Shown: positions 8,753-16,955 of the stretch, piece after piece
Position numbering within the stretch: the stretch's first letter is position 1
Layout of the letters: each line of letters begins with the position of its first letter
Source: JBNGOQ01 sp050589645
GTDB lineage: Bacteria > Bacteroidota > Bacteroidia > Flavobacteriales > Flavobacteriaceae
DNA length: 64,000 nucleotides
Assembly (NCBI RefSeq): GCF_050589645.1
Contig: NZ_JBNGOQ010000004.1
Location: forward strand, 620,001 to 684,000
Reading direction: 5' to 3'
Translations under genes and position numbers: made by a program
The notes under the pieces: model-generated
The model's database searches: none
Seen by the model: the letters and a program-made list of their open reading frames with translations, nothing else
Told to the model about the DNA's origin: nothing

Positions 8753-10102
8753 ATGAAACTGCCCAACCTTGTTCCATCCAAAATATTTCCCATCCTTCTG
8801 GTTAACTTTATTGGGATATTGGGTTATAGCATTGTTATTCCGATCCTCATTTTTATTGTTTCGGATATGGGTGGTAATGGCTTTATCTATGGCATATTGG
8901 GGGCTATGTACCCTTTTTTTCAATTCATAGGTGCACCTATACTTGGTAGCCTTTCCGATCGTATTGGACGTAAAAAAGTATTGATCCTTAGTCAGGCCGG
9001 GACCTTTGTGGCCTGGATGTTGTTTCTATTGGCCTTTATACTTCCCAAGACCGAGCTCTGGTCACAGGATACGGAACTTACGGGCAGTTACATGATGACA
9101 CTGCCTTTGCTGGTTATTTTCCTGGCACGGATATTTGACGGCTTTACCGGGGGCAATGTTTCCGTGGCCAATGCCTATTTATCCGATATTTCAACAGATG
9201 CGGATCGCAACCGGAATTTTGGCAAAATGGGCGCCTCTACCAGTTTGGGTTTTGTTTTGGGCCCTGCCGTGGCAGGCCTGCTGGCCTCTACCTTGTTGGG
9301 TGAGGTATTGCCGCTGATATTGGCCGCTCTGATCTCCTTGGTGGCCATAGCGGTAATAGGTACGCGCCTGAAGGAAAGCAACCCTTGCGTGGTGGACACA
9401 GGAGGGTTAAGGACCAGCTCCTTTCGGCGTTTTTTTCAGGTAGAGCACAAGGATTGCTACCAGGATGGGGATATCGAGGCCAATCCGGAGAAAAAGGGAT
9501 GGGCAAGAGTCTTAAAACAGCCCGGAATACCCTTGTTATATGCCGTATACTTCCTCACGTTTTTGGCCTTCAGCCTGTTTTATGCGGGTTTACCCATTTA
9601 CGCCAATACCTTACTGGATTGGTCGGCCACCGATTTGGGCTTTTTTTTGGCCTACTCCAGTTTGATCATGATCCTTGTACAGGGCCCCATACTCTCCCGG
9701 CTTTCGGACCGGGTACCCAATAGGTCTCTAATTCTTATCGGCTCCCTTTTTTTGGCCGGCAGTTTTTTGTTGTTCTCCATACAAGATCTTATGCTTCTCT
9801 ATGTGGCCAACACCCTGTTGTCTATTGGCAACGGTCTAATGTGGCCTAGCTTTTTGGCCCTGTTGGCACGCACAGGAAGCCCTCAAATGCAGGGTGCGAT
9901 TCAGGGTTACGGGAATAGTATGGGCAGTTTTGCGAGCATGCTGGGGCTTATTTTGGGCGGAATACTGTTCGAAACTATTGCAACCACGGTGTTCTTTATC
10001 GGAGGCATCATTTTTTTGGTGATCACCCTGTTAATGGGCATTAATTTTTTGCAACGAAAGCGAGCTGTAAAGGTGGGTTCCGAACCTGTCACCGCCCATT
10101 AA
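8753..10102 (+). CDS. MFS transporter, TetA-like 12-helix exporter
   Basis: A 449-residue major facilitator with twelve predicted helices. Motif A, GSLSDRIGRKK, lies in the loop after helix 2 (about residues 62-72) and a second copy LSRLSDRVPNRS in the second half. Motif C-like glycine-rich sequence GPAVAGLLAS marks drug/H+ antiporters. The central loop of about 60 residues is longer than usual and Cys/Arg-rich. ATG 8753 is preceded by AGAAGGA and is preferred over the in-frame TTG at 8720. It converges on the DUF3570 gene with an 11-base gap. The substrate is unknown. Confidence 0.85.
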   Translation: MKLPNLVPSKIFPILLVNFIGILGYSIVIPILIFIVSDMGGNGFIYGILGAMYPFFQFIGAPILGSLSDRIGRKKVLILSQAGTFVAWMLFLLAFILPKTELWSQDTELTGSYMMTLPLLVIFLARIFDGFTGGNVSVANAYLSDISTDADRNRNFGKMGASTSLGFVLGPAVAGLLASTLLGEVLPLILAALISLVAIAVIGTRLKESNPCVVDTGGLRTSSFRRFFQVEHKDCYQDGDIEANPEKKGWARVLKQPGIPLLYAVYFLTFLAFSLFYAGLPIYANTLLDWSATDLGFFLAYSSLIMILVQGPILSRLSDRVPNRSLILIGSLFLAGSFLLFSIQDLMLLYVANTLLSIGNGLMWPSFLALLARTGSPQMQGAIQGYGNSMGSFASMLGLILGGILFETIATTVFFIGGIIFLVITLLMGINFLQRKRAVKVGSEPVTAH

Positions 10103-10113
10103 ACCGTCTTGTT

Positions 10114-11346
10114 TTAGCGTGCATTGCCGTTTTTAACTTGGTTTTTGCGACCTGCTTTCCTGCTTTTAAAATTAAAGGCGGTAGACAGGGTATGTGCACG
10201 AAGGCCATCGGACCTTGAGTAATAAAAATACCGTAGTGAAAAGGCGTTTAACCCCTTGTTTTTTCTTACCGCTGGCCAATGCCGCCACCCCAGACCAAAT
10301 TTGTAGGAACGAAAGGGAGACAGGTCAAAATCTGACGTGTAGTACAGGGCGTCGGGCGAATGCTGTGCAAAGCGGGCAAAATATTTGGCCCCTTTCTGGA
10401 CATAGAACCGAAAACTGGGCAATAAGGACCATTGCGGGCCCAGTTTAAGCGATGTTTCGTGGTCTACCGAAAATCCTGAAACCCTAAAACTGTCCGTATA
10501 GCCGTTCACCGTATTTTTGACCACGACATTTCCGCCCACAAAACTGTTCCATTTTAAGGCCAGGGCGCCTTTGTACCGCTTGCGCGGAAAATTTTCCACC
10601 GCGGCCGTGCCATCGGTAAAAAAGACCCGGTGAAAAGGAGTGGCCAACAAGCCCTCCTGCAGGCTCAAAGCGGTGAAAAGACCAAAAGTGTTTCTACGGT
10701 TCACAATGCGGGTATATCCCAAATTCAGGTTGTAGGAGTCTCGGTGATAAATATCGTGCCATTCCCGAAACCGCAGCTCCGAAGGATAGATCAATTCTTT
10801 GGGACTCGAAAGGAAACCATCTTGCAAACGCCCCCACCTTAGGTCATCATTGAATAGCTGAAATTGGGCCGAAAAGGTCTCCATATCGTCCTTGGTAGTT
10901 TTGGAAACCGACAAAAATTTTCCAATCGAAAAATAGTCCGATTCAATGGAGCCGCTGAGTCCAATACTGATAGAGACCTTACTCTTTTCAAAAAAGCGAC
11001 TATAGTGTAGGTTGGTGTAGGACCTGGCATCGAGCCGTGAGGCCGAGGAAAGGATTTGATCAATGTTATCTGTGGAGGCTGAGGAAATGATATCTGCACC
11101 GAGCTGAAAATCCAAGGTATTTTTTCCAAAGGTTTTTTTAAGGCTGAACGAGGGACCGTAGACCGTTAATCGCTCCGTACCGGTACCCCCCGTCACTGCG
11201 GAATTGTCACCGGTCTGCAGGTATTGGTTGTAGAGCATCTCTACTTCGGTCTCGTTTACCTGGAATGCGTCCGATTTCTTTTGTTGTGCCTTGGACAGCA
11301 GCAATGTAAACGCAAGGCTCCCGGCAAGCATCCATTTCCTGTTCAT
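10114..11346 (-). CDS. DUF3570 domain protein, probable outer-membrane beta-barrel
   Basis: A 410-residue protein with a signal peptide ending near LLLSKAQ and many alternating amphipathic strands (for example LNLGYTRIVNRRNTFGLFTA), consistent with an outer-membrane barrel. It is the last gene of a leftward unit: thioredoxin, ApbE, DUF4266, DUF3570. In my knowledge of these families DUF3570 is repeatedly found beside DUF4266 and ApbE, so the four gene products probably act together in an extracytoplasmic redox process. The molecular role of DUF3570 is not established. The gene ends against the MFS gene. Confidence 0.78.
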   Translation of the reverse strand: MNRKWMLAGSLAFTLLLSKAQQKKSDAFQVNETEVEMLYNQYLQTGDNSAVTGGTGTERLTVYGPSFSLKKTFGKNTLDFQLGADIISSASTDNIDQILSSASRLDARSYTNLHYSRFFEKSKVSISIGLSGSIESDYFSIGKFLSVSKTTKDDMETFSAQFQLFNDDLRWGRLQDGFLSSPKELIYPSELRFREWHDIYHRDSYNLNLGYTRIVNRRNTFGLFTALSLQEGLLATPFHRVFFTDGTAAVENFPRKRYKGALALKWNSFVGGNVVVKNTVNGYTDSFRVSGFSVDHETSLKLGPQWSLLPSFRFYVQKGAKYFARFAQHSPDALYYTSDFDLSPFRSYKFGLGWRHWPAVRKNKGLNAFSLRYFYYSRSDGLRAHTLSTAFNFKSRKAGRKNQVKNGNAR

Positions 11347-11358
11347 AGTCCTTTGGTG

Positions 11359-11580
11359 TTAATTACAACCGCAACCCCCGTTGCCTTTTGCCCCCGAAGC
11401 GATCAAAGCCCCTTCACGGATGGCGTGGACGTACTGTTGGAATTTGATACAACTCGAAGCGGACATTGACATTTCCGGATCACTCACATATTGCCGCTCG
11501 TAGGATTTTAGTGTTGTACATGAAGATACAGTTGCGCTAAACAACAGCAACACCCCTATGGGCCGAAGAAATTGCTTCAT
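11359..11580 (-). CDS. DUF4266 small lipoprotein ending in GGCGCN
   Basis: A 73-residue protein. The signal peptide ends in a lipobox (VSSC, Cys21), so it is a probable lipoprotein. The family core YERQYVSDPEM follows, then a C-terminal tail REGALIASGAKGNGGCGCN with Cys70 and Cys72. ATG 11580 is used because the extension upstream is not signal-like. The gene overlaps the 3' end of apbE by 44 bases and precedes DUF3570 by 12. The tail could be a metal or thiol site, a modified peptide, or a target for a cofactor; none of these is shown. Its SGA(K) resembles part of the (S/T)GA(S/T) flavinylation motif but lacks the acceptor Thr/Ser. Confidence 0.75.
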   Translation of the reverse strand: MKQFLRPIGVLLLFSATVSSCTTLKSYERQYVSDPEMSMSASSCIKFQQYVHAIREGALIASGAKGNGGCGCN

Positions 11581-12493
11581 AGTGTAATTTATTTGAAAAA
11601 TATATCTCGTTTTGGTCATTTATGATAATACCATGGGTCTGCGGTAGCTGATTCAGAAAGGAAAGCCCTTTTTTTACTCCCATGGCGTATATGGCTGTGG
11701 CCAGGGCGTCGGACAGTTCTGCGCTGGGGGAAAAGACCGAAACGCTTTTAATGCCCGTAATGGGCATTCCGCTCATGGGGTCTATATTGTGGGAATACCG
11801 CTTCCCTTGGTACAGAAAGTGCTGTTCGTAATCTCCGGAGGTGGCCACCGAAGCATTTTTTAAGGGCACCTGAAGCAGGGTGTGGTTTCTATCATCCGGA
11901 CTGGCTATTCCTATTTTCCATGCTTCGCCCCTGGCATCGCAACCAAAGGTGGTTAAATCCCCGCTGGCATTGATATATCCACCTGCCACTTGGTTTCCTA
12001 TCCATTTTTTTCGAACGCAATCTGCCGCATAACCTTTACCTATGGCCGCAAAACTCAAGTGCATTCCTGCCTGTCTTAAAAACACGGTCTGTGCCTGTGG
12101 ATCCAATACGATGTTTTGATAGCCGACCTTTTTTAGGGCTTCCGTTATGTGCTTTCTATCCGGAAAGCGGAATGCCTTGTTCTTGAATTGATATAGTTTT
12201 TTTAGCGGGCCTACAGAAATGTCAAAATAGCCTTTGGTAAGTTTTGAAATGGCTTGGCTTCGCTGGAGCAGATCCATGACTTCCTTGTCCACTGAGACTG
12301 GTGCTTTGGCCGCTTGGACATTGATAAGGGATGTTTGGGAATGGGAATCAAACTCGGTCAGCAAGCGTTCAATACGTTGTATTTCGGCAACGCCCTGTTC
12401 CAAAAAGGGGGTCGCCCCTGCCTCGTTACTTGCAACGATTCCAAGTTCAAAGGAAGAGCCCATTAAGCGACACTTTTGGCTGTAACACTGCAT
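11537..12493 (-). CDS. apbE: FAD:protein FMN transferase, ApbE family
   Basis: A 318-residue ApbE enzyme; the family transfers FMN from FAD to a Thr/Ser of extracytoplasmic proteins. Diagnostic motifs are present: AIGKGYAADCV, INASGDL, HNIDPMSGMP (metal/FAD site) and AELSDALATAIYAMG. Start ATG 12493 follows the thioredoxin stop after one base; the longer frame to 12535 would run into that gene. The N-terminus (MQCYSQKCRLMGS) has no clear signal peptide or lipobox, unusual for an ApbE that should work outside the cytoplasm. No classical NqrC/RnfG or FMN-binding target gene is in the window; DUF4266 is the only nearby candidate partner. Confidence 0.9.
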   Translation of the reverse strand: MQCYSQKCRLMGSSFELGIVASNEAGATPFLEQGVAEIQRIERLLTEFDSHSQTSLINVQAAKAPVSVDKEVMDLLQRSQAISKLTKGYFDISVGPLKKLYQFKNKAFRFPDRKHITEALKKVGYQNIVLDPQAQTVFLRQAGMHLSFAAIGKGYAADCVRKKWIGNQVAGGYINASGDLTTFGCDARGEAWKIGIASPDDRNHTLLQVPLKNASVATSGDYEQHFLYQGKRYSHNIDPMSGMPITGIKSVSVFSPSAELSDALATAIYAMGVKKGLSFLNQLPQTHGIIINDQNEIYFSNKLHYEAISSAHRGVAVV

Positions 12494-12494
12494 C

Positions 12495-12902
12495 TTAAGG
12501 GGCAATTTTAGATTCAATGGCGGCGATAAACTCACTTACACCCTGATCGCTGTAGTTAATACGGATAACTTCCCCGGTTTCACTTTTGACCAGGAGAAGG
12601 GTTGGAAATTTTCCCTTAAAACCGTATTTCTCGGCCATGCTGGCATTGTAATCCCGGGTAAGGGGGTCCAACTTTTTGCGTTGGGGAAAATCAATGCGCT
12701 CGATCTCAATCTCCCGACGCTTCATAAAATTGACAAAAGCTTCCTCGGATAGGACATTTTTTTCCAAACGGATGCAGTTAATGCACCAATCGGATCCTTC
12801 AAAAAGAATAAGCTTGTGCGTTCCTGGGCCATCTTCCAGGGGAACAAAGGAAAAGAATAGCAGCACCAGAATTAGCAACAGGTGAAATTTTGGTCGCTCC
12901 AT
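12495..12902 (-). CDS. Exported thioredoxin-fold protein with CxxC
   Basis: A 135-residue thioredoxin-like protein. An N-terminal hydrophobic segment (residues 7-20) exports or anchors it. The active-site pair is Cys40-Ile-Asn-Cys43 in GSDWCINCIRLEK, with the cis-proline in GKFPTLLLV near residue 103. It is the first gene of the leftward thioredoxin-ApbE-DUF4266-DUF3570 unit and so is placed to reduce or oxidise cysteines of its partners, for instance the two C-terminal cysteines of the DUF4266 lipoprotein. That partnership is inferred from position. Confidence 0.85.
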   Translation of the reverse strand: MERPKFHLLLILVLLFFSFVPLEDGPGTHKLILFEGSDWCINCIRLEKNVLSEEAFVNFMKRREIEIERIDFPQRKKLDPLTRDYNASMAEKYGFKGKFPTLLLVKSETGEVIRINYSDQGVSEFIAAIESKIAP

Positions 12903-13069
12903 GGCCTTAAATTACAAATCATTTACTAAATATTTGTATTTTAATCCACAAGGGTATTGAAATCTTCGTTGTTTATCCCCTATGCCTGGAGTTCTGGTTA
13001 GTCAAGGGGCGGTTTATTGAAAAGTTTCCCCATACGTCTGCCAACCTCTACTTTTTTGTGTGTAGGACG

Positions 13070-13915
13070 TTAAACCGCTACTTTAGCGGCCTCCCATCCG
13101 ATTATTGCCGTTTTTCGAGTACTCCCCCACATATAACCACCTATTTCGCCGGTTGATTTGATAACGCGGTGACAAGGAATCAGGTAAGCCACGGGATTCT
13201 GGCCTATAGCCGATCCAATAGCTCTAGCAGCTTGTGGGTTTTCAACCAATTTGGCGATAGTTCCATAGCTTCTCAATTCCCCCATGGGAATCTTTAAAAG
13301 GGTTTCCCAGACTTTAATCTGAAAAGGGGTACCATTTAAGTGAAGCTTTATTTGGTTAAGTTTATCCGGGCCATGTTGAAAAACAAACAGTGCATCCTGC
13401 TGTATTTTGTCCACCACACGATCATATTGGGCATTTGGGAACCGCGCCCTTAAATGGTTAAAAGCTTCCTCTTGGTCTGTGGTGAACGCCATATGGCAAA
13501 TGCCTTTGGAGGTCGATGCCACGATGAGATTTCCAAACGGACTTTCGGCATAACTATAATTGATCGCAAGATTTTTTCCGCCATTTTTATATTCCCCCGG
13601 CGTCATCCCCTCTATGTTTACAAAGAGGTCATGGAGCCTGCTAGTACCAGACAATCCTGTTTTCATTGCCGCATCGAACAGGGTGGCCTGTTTTTCCCTC
13701 AACAGCTGTTTGGCATACTCAATGCTGGTGTATTGTATGAATTTCTTCGGACTTACCCCGGCCCACTCCGTAAACAAGCGTTGAAAATGGAAAGGACTTA
13801 AATGTACAATCTCGGCCAGTTCCTCCAGTCCGGGCTGTTTTTTAAAATTCGCTTTGAGATAATCAATGGCCTTGGCTATCCTGTTATAATCAATTTGTTT
13901 CTGTACTGTCATCAT
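13070..13915 (-). CDS. Ada-like AraC regulator fused to methylated-DNA-cysteine methyltransferase
   Basis: A 281-residue two-domain protein. Residues 8-108 are an AraC-type helix-turn-helix pair (HLSPFHFQRLFTEWAGVSPKKF and a second HTH ending TPGEYK). Residues 115-281 are an O6-methylguanine-DNA methyltransferase with the acceptor Cys in PCHRV (about residue 248) and the Arg-finger region ARAIGSAIGQNP. The N-terminal methyl-phosphotriester (zinc) domain of E. coli Ada is missing. The gene starts 2 bases after the small secreted protein gene that precedes it in the same direction, so the two are probably co-transcribed. Confidence 0.9.
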   Translation of the reverse strand: MMTVQKQIDYNRIAKAIDYLKANFKKQPGLEELAEIVHLSPFHFQRLFTEWAGVSPKKFIQYTSIEYAKQLLREKQATLFDAAMKTGLSGTSRLHDLFVNIEGMTPGEYKNGGKNLAINYSYAESPFGNLIVASTSKGICHMAFTTDQEEAFNHLRARFPNAQYDRVVDKIQQDALFVFQHGPDKLNQIKLHLNGTPFQIKVWETLLKIPMGELRSYGTIAKLVENPQAARAIGSAIGQNPVAYLIPCHRVIKSTGEIGGYMWGSTRKTAIIGWEAAKVAV

Positions 13916-13917
13916 CT

Positions 13918-14235
13918 TTATTTTATATAAAAAATGGCCTTTTTGCCTATCAACACCACAAAATAACGGTGTATAAAGTGCGTTGCCTTAAGCTCTTCGA
14001 GCAACTTTTTTTTGGTAACCGCGCCATGTTCCAATAGTGCCCCGTTCTCTTTGGCGAAGGTGATCAAAACAACGGAATCTCTTTCCTTCAAATGTTCCAA
14101 GGACCTACTTAGGCCTCCCGGTGCATCAAGATACTCGGAAGTTTTGATTAATTGGAGTTTTTGCACTTCGGGGCTTTGGGCCATAAGAGAAAGGTCAATT
14201 GTACAAACGGCTATAAATAGTATTAGGGTTTTCAT
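13918..14235 (-). CDS. Small secreted protein of unknown function
   Basis: A 105-residue protein with a Sec signal peptide (MKTLILFIAVCTIDLSLMAQ, cleavage near residue 19). The mature part holds predicted strands (VVLITFAKEN, RYFVVLIGKKAIFYI) around a Lys/Glu-rich helix and contains no cysteine. It weakly recalls the DUF4174 pattern (…VVLIGK near the C-terminus) but I do not claim membership. It precedes the Ada-like gene by 2 bases in the same direction. Confidence 0.6.
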   Translation of the reverse strand: MKTLILFIAVCTIDLSLMAQSPEVQKLQLIKTSEYLDAPGGLSRSLEHLKERDSVVLITFAKENGALLEHGAVTKKKLLEELKATHFIHRYFVVLIGKKAIFYIK

Positions 14236-14517
14236 ATCAGGGGTATATCTATGTGCAAATTTCAGGGATGCTTCAAGATAATAAAACCCGATTCTTGCTC
14301 AATTAAACGGGAGTCTACCTGGTGCGACTTCAACAAGGATTACACCTCCGTTGTCACCAAAATTCGATTTAATCCATAAATCGGTCACGAAATCGTGCTG
14401 TCGATGGTCTTGATATTATCGACCGAATCGATATCCACCGACAGCTACATCGGAAGACTGGGTTTTTTATGTGATCTGTATCGAGAAAATAGAATAAAAC
14501 GATTAAAATTAATATAC
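14236..14517. other. Intergenic region with imperfect inverted repeat (14398-14444)
   Basis: This divergent intergenic stretch holds one structured element. CTGTCGATGG at 14398-14407 can pair with CCACCGACAG at 14435-14444 (one G-T pair), and inside it TGATAT and ATATCCA also pair, giving a hairpin of about 47 bases. There is no T tract, so it is not a simple terminator. No other gene-like signal is seen. Confidence 0.4.
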
Positions 14518-15042
14518 ATGGCGTACTTAAAACAAACAGAGAAAACGAATAACTTTTTGGAAGTGTTGGTCAGGGACCATAGAAGATACATGCCTATTAT
14601 GGAGTATCTGGATAATCTGACCCAGCAGGAGTCAGAGCTAAGTTGGCAGGAAAGGGAACGGATAGCGCTGGAGGTATCCAAGGCCAATGGGGCGGAATTT
14701 TGCATGGGGATACACAGGGGTGTGTTACGTGCCTTTGAATCTCAGGAAATTGGGATCGGGGAAGATTCCATGAAACCCATTTTGGCCTTTGTGAACAAAT
14801 TGGTAAAAGCGTCCAGCCACATTACAAAGGAAGATATTGAAGCGGTCAAAAAAGGTGGATGGAGCGATCAGATCGTTGAAGATATTATTGGTTTGGTGTC
14901 TGCGATAACCATATATGATATCCTGGCCAACGGATTTGGTTTCAAAGCGAGCCTGCCGAAGGAGGTATTCGAGGAAATGGGGAAAGGAACCGTTAAAGCC
15001 GGCGGATTTGTGGCCCAATTCCAATCGTTCATTAAACAATAA
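14518..15042 (+). CDS. AhpD/carboxymuconolactone decarboxylase-like protein with single active-site cysteine
   Basis: A 174-residue all-helical protein of the AhpD-like/CMD superfamily. The core reads ...SKANGAEFCMGIHRG, which corresponds to the CxxC-xxxH peroxidase motif of AhpD, with the first cysteine replaced by Ala and the second Cys and His kept (CMGIH). Loss of the resolving cysteine argues against classical alkylhydroperoxidase activity. ATG 14518 is chosen; the longer frame from 14395 runs through the intergenic hairpin. A GC-rich hairpin follows the stop codon. Confidence 0.72.
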   Translation: MAYLKQTEKTNNFLEVLVRDHRRYMPIMEYLDNLTQQESELSWQERERIALEVSKANGAEFCMGIHRGVLRAFESQEIGIGEDSMKPILAFVNKLVKASSHITKEDIEAVKKGGWSDQIVEDIIGLVSAITIYDILANGFGFKASLPKEVFEEMGKGTVKAGGFVAQFQSFIKQ

Positions 15043-15057
15043 TCAGTTAATCACAAC

Positions 15058-15090
15058 AGCGCCCGTTTTAAGACTTGTAAGGCGGGCGCT
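15058..15090 (+). promoter_or_regulatory. GC-rich stem-loop between two small genes
   Basis: AGCGCCCGTTTTA pairs with TAAGGCGGGCGCT over 13 bp (two G-T pairs) around a 7-base loop. It starts 16 bases after one stop codon and ends 14 bases before the next start codon. No T run follows on the + strand, so it is either an mRNA-processing or stability element or an imperfect terminator. Confidence 0.55.
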
Positions 15091-15104
15091 ATATCATATG
15101 TTAT

Positions 15105-15482
15105 ATGTTGCGAAAAGAAATAATAAAAGTGGTTGCGGACTTCATAAGAGGAGGTGACCAAAGCGATTTAGGAAAACTGGACAGGGTTTTACACCGGGAT
15201 TTTAGGAATGTTCAGTACGGTTTTTTTGAAAAAAAAGGCGTTGTGATATTGGACAAGAAAAAATATATAGCGCTTGTTGCCGATAAAGTTTTTGGCGGGA
15301 TTTCCAGGAATATGGAAATAGTATCCCTGGATGTCCATGATACGGTCTCCGTGGTGCAATTGAGATTGGAAAGCACAAAAATGATTTTCAATTCTTTTGT
15401 TTCCTTGATTAAGGAACACGATAAGTGGAAGGTAATCGGACAGCTCCCCGATATATACTATAAAACGGATGGGCAGTCTTGA
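15105..15482 (+). CDS. NTF2-like (SnoaL/lumazine-binding type) protein
   Basis: A 125-residue protein with the small cone-shaped NTF2-like fold inferred from pattern: two N-terminal helices (VVADFIRGGDQSDLGKLDRVLHRDF), then alternating strands ending in FVSLIKEHDKWKVIGQLPDIYY. That order and the final KWKVIGQ strand are typical of the Lumazine_bd_2/SnoaL-like group common in Bacteroidota. There is no signal peptide. The ligand or reaction is unknown. It follows the AhpD-like gene in the same direction. Confidence 0.65.
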   Translation: MLRKEIIKVVADFIRGGDQSDLGKLDRVLHRDFRNVQYGFFEKKGVVILDKKKYIALVADKVFGGISRNMEIVSLDVHDTVSVVQLRLESTKMIFNSFVSLIKEHDKWKVIGQLPDIYYKTDGQS

Positions 15483-15784
15483 AAAAAGAAGGAAATTCCG
15501 GTCGGTCTTGATTAATTACATGGGTCGCCATATTCCTTTTCCCTACGGCCTTTTGAGGTCTTCGCTGCCTATGCTTTGCAATTTTTCAAATAAGGGAGAT
15601 AATTTTTTCTCGTAGTTTTTGATTCCCACAATCCGCATAAGATAGAGCAGTGCAAAAAGAACCAGGGTTGCCGAATGAGCTACAATTTTAATGGGGAGGG
15701 TGTTTCAGTGCCTTTTTTTAGGGTTCTTGGAGGTGTCGGGAATGGTATAGCAGGCTATTGTATTTCTCTTCTTCCCAATCCGTT
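15483..15784. other. Gap between convergent genes, holding a possible gene remnant
   Basis: No intact gene is visible in these 302 bases. The only gene-like signal is a minus-strand frame at 15543-15704 (listed separately). It is bounded by stops and has no ATG at its start. Confidence 0.5.
15543..15704 (-). pseudogene. Possible remnant of a small membrane protein gene
   Basis: A minus-strand frame of 53 codons without an initiating ATG. It encodes a hydrophobic segment (VAHSATLVLFALLYLMRIVG) followed by a charged helix (NYEKKLSPLFEKLQSIGSE), which looks like real protein. The same frame continues upstream past a single TGA with further plausible residues (CYTIPDTSKNPKKRH). This suggests a small one-helix membrane protein inactivated by a stop, lying just behind the nucleoside hydrolase gene. 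It could also be chance. Confidence 0.3.
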
Positions 15785-16798
15785 TTAAAAATCACCCAGC
15801 ATAAACTGCTCCAATTCCAGCTCCATTTCTACTATGGGGGTATCGAGCACGAGATAGGAATGATTTGAATTTTTCTTTGGTTTCCAGGTGTTTCCGCCGG
15901 TGGCATCCGCTTCACAAAAACCGTCCCCGACCCGATGCCAATAGCGACCCTCACCGTTGCGAACGGCATAAAGTACTGCGGTCTGATCAAAAGTGGCATT
16001 GTCATAGATTTTACCCTTGAATTGGTGTTTCATCCAAGGGGCATATTTGCTAAAGTGATAGAAACCTAGGTAAAGCGGGGAGTCTTTGGGCAATGCATTA
16101 AAGACTTCCCCTGTTCTGAGACTGGCGCCCAGTTCGGCGCCCAAAAAGGTAATGGGCAGTTCAAGATGGTCCAGTACATACTTGGTCACCCCTGGCATAT
16201 CACCGTCAAAATTCCACTCGTTCTCGCTCTTGGGAAAATTCCCTCCCATGATCACAAACTCCTTGACCTTGGCATTGATCAATGCCAAGCCGTTCAATGG
16301 GGAATACGCGTCAGGTTTAGAATCGATCAAGTTTTTGATGTTCATCAGAGGCCCTACGGTCACGATGACCAGGCTCTTGTCGTCACTTTCACCCAATAGT
16401 TTCCGATAGAGCTGGGTAGCTTCGGGAACATTTTCAAAAGTAGCGTTGTGAGGCAAATTATCGGCTATGGGCTTAGCGTGGTTCCAATCCGTTATGTGCT
16501 GCTTCCCCTTGCGAAGCCCTATGGGGATATCTGGGTTGCCGTAATAGGTATTTACGGCATCTATGGCGCTTACCGCGTATTTTTCCAGGTTCCAGCACAT
16601 AATGGCCAAGAGCTCCATTTCCCCTTTGTTCTGAAAATGGTTCAGCATGGCCAATGCGCCCAGATCGTCGGCATCCCCTCCGAAGTCGGTATCGAATATG
16701 ATTTTGGTTGGGGCCTTGGCCTGGGCATATACCGAATGGGAAAGCACAAAGCTCACCGCAAGGCCGCACAGTAGGGTGCTTTGAATCAAATGTTTCAT
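15785..16798 (-). CDS. Secreted inosine/uridine-preferring nucleoside hydrolase family protein
   Basis: A 337-residue member of the IU nucleoside hydrolase family, which cleaves the N-glycosidic bond of ribonucleosides using a calcium bound by an Asp cluster. A signal peptide ends at VYAQ (about residue 26), then FDTDFGGDADDLGA (residues 35-48) gives the Ca-binding aspartates; the usual motif is DTDPGxDDA, so one residue is inserted or shifted. The C-terminal part keeps FDQTAVLYAV, the conserved catalytic-loop region. Export suggests scavenging of external nucleosides. Its first 25 bases recur at 17569-17593. Confidence 0.85.
   Translation of the reverse strand: MKHLIQSTLLCGLAVSFVLSHSVYAQAKAPTKIIFDTDFGGDADDLGALAMLNHFQNKGEMELLAIMCWNLEKYAVSAIDAVNTYYGNPDIPIGLRKGKQHITDWNHAKPIADNLPHNATFENVPEATQLYRKLLGESDDKSLVIVTVGPLMNIKNLIDSKPDAYSPLNGLALINAKVKEFVIMGGNFPKSENEWNFDGDMPGVTKYVLDHLELPITFLGAELGASLRTGEVFNALPKDSPLYLGFYHFSKYAPWMKHQFKGKIYDNATFDQTAVLYAVRNGEGRYWHRVGDGFCEADATGGNTWKPKKNSNHSYLVLDTPIVEMELELEQFMLGDF
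16774..16798 (-). repeat. Left copy of 25-bp direct repeat (start of the nucleoside hydrolase gene)
   Basis: The sequence beginning GGGTGCTTTGAATCA and ending at the complement of the start codon is repeated exactly at 17569-17593. The bases just outside (upstream of the gene) also align with alternating differences, so homology extends beyond the exact match. Confidence 0.8.
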
Positions 16799-16955
16799 AA
16801 TGTTATTATTTCCAATGGCACGAATGTATAATTATGATCCGAGCTATCAAGTTTTGTAGTAAAAATCCCTATAAACGGGTATTGTATCATAGGACAAATC
16901 CGATTACATTCCGTAGCAAAGACTGAAGATTTTTCAAATTTTAAATCACTATGTT

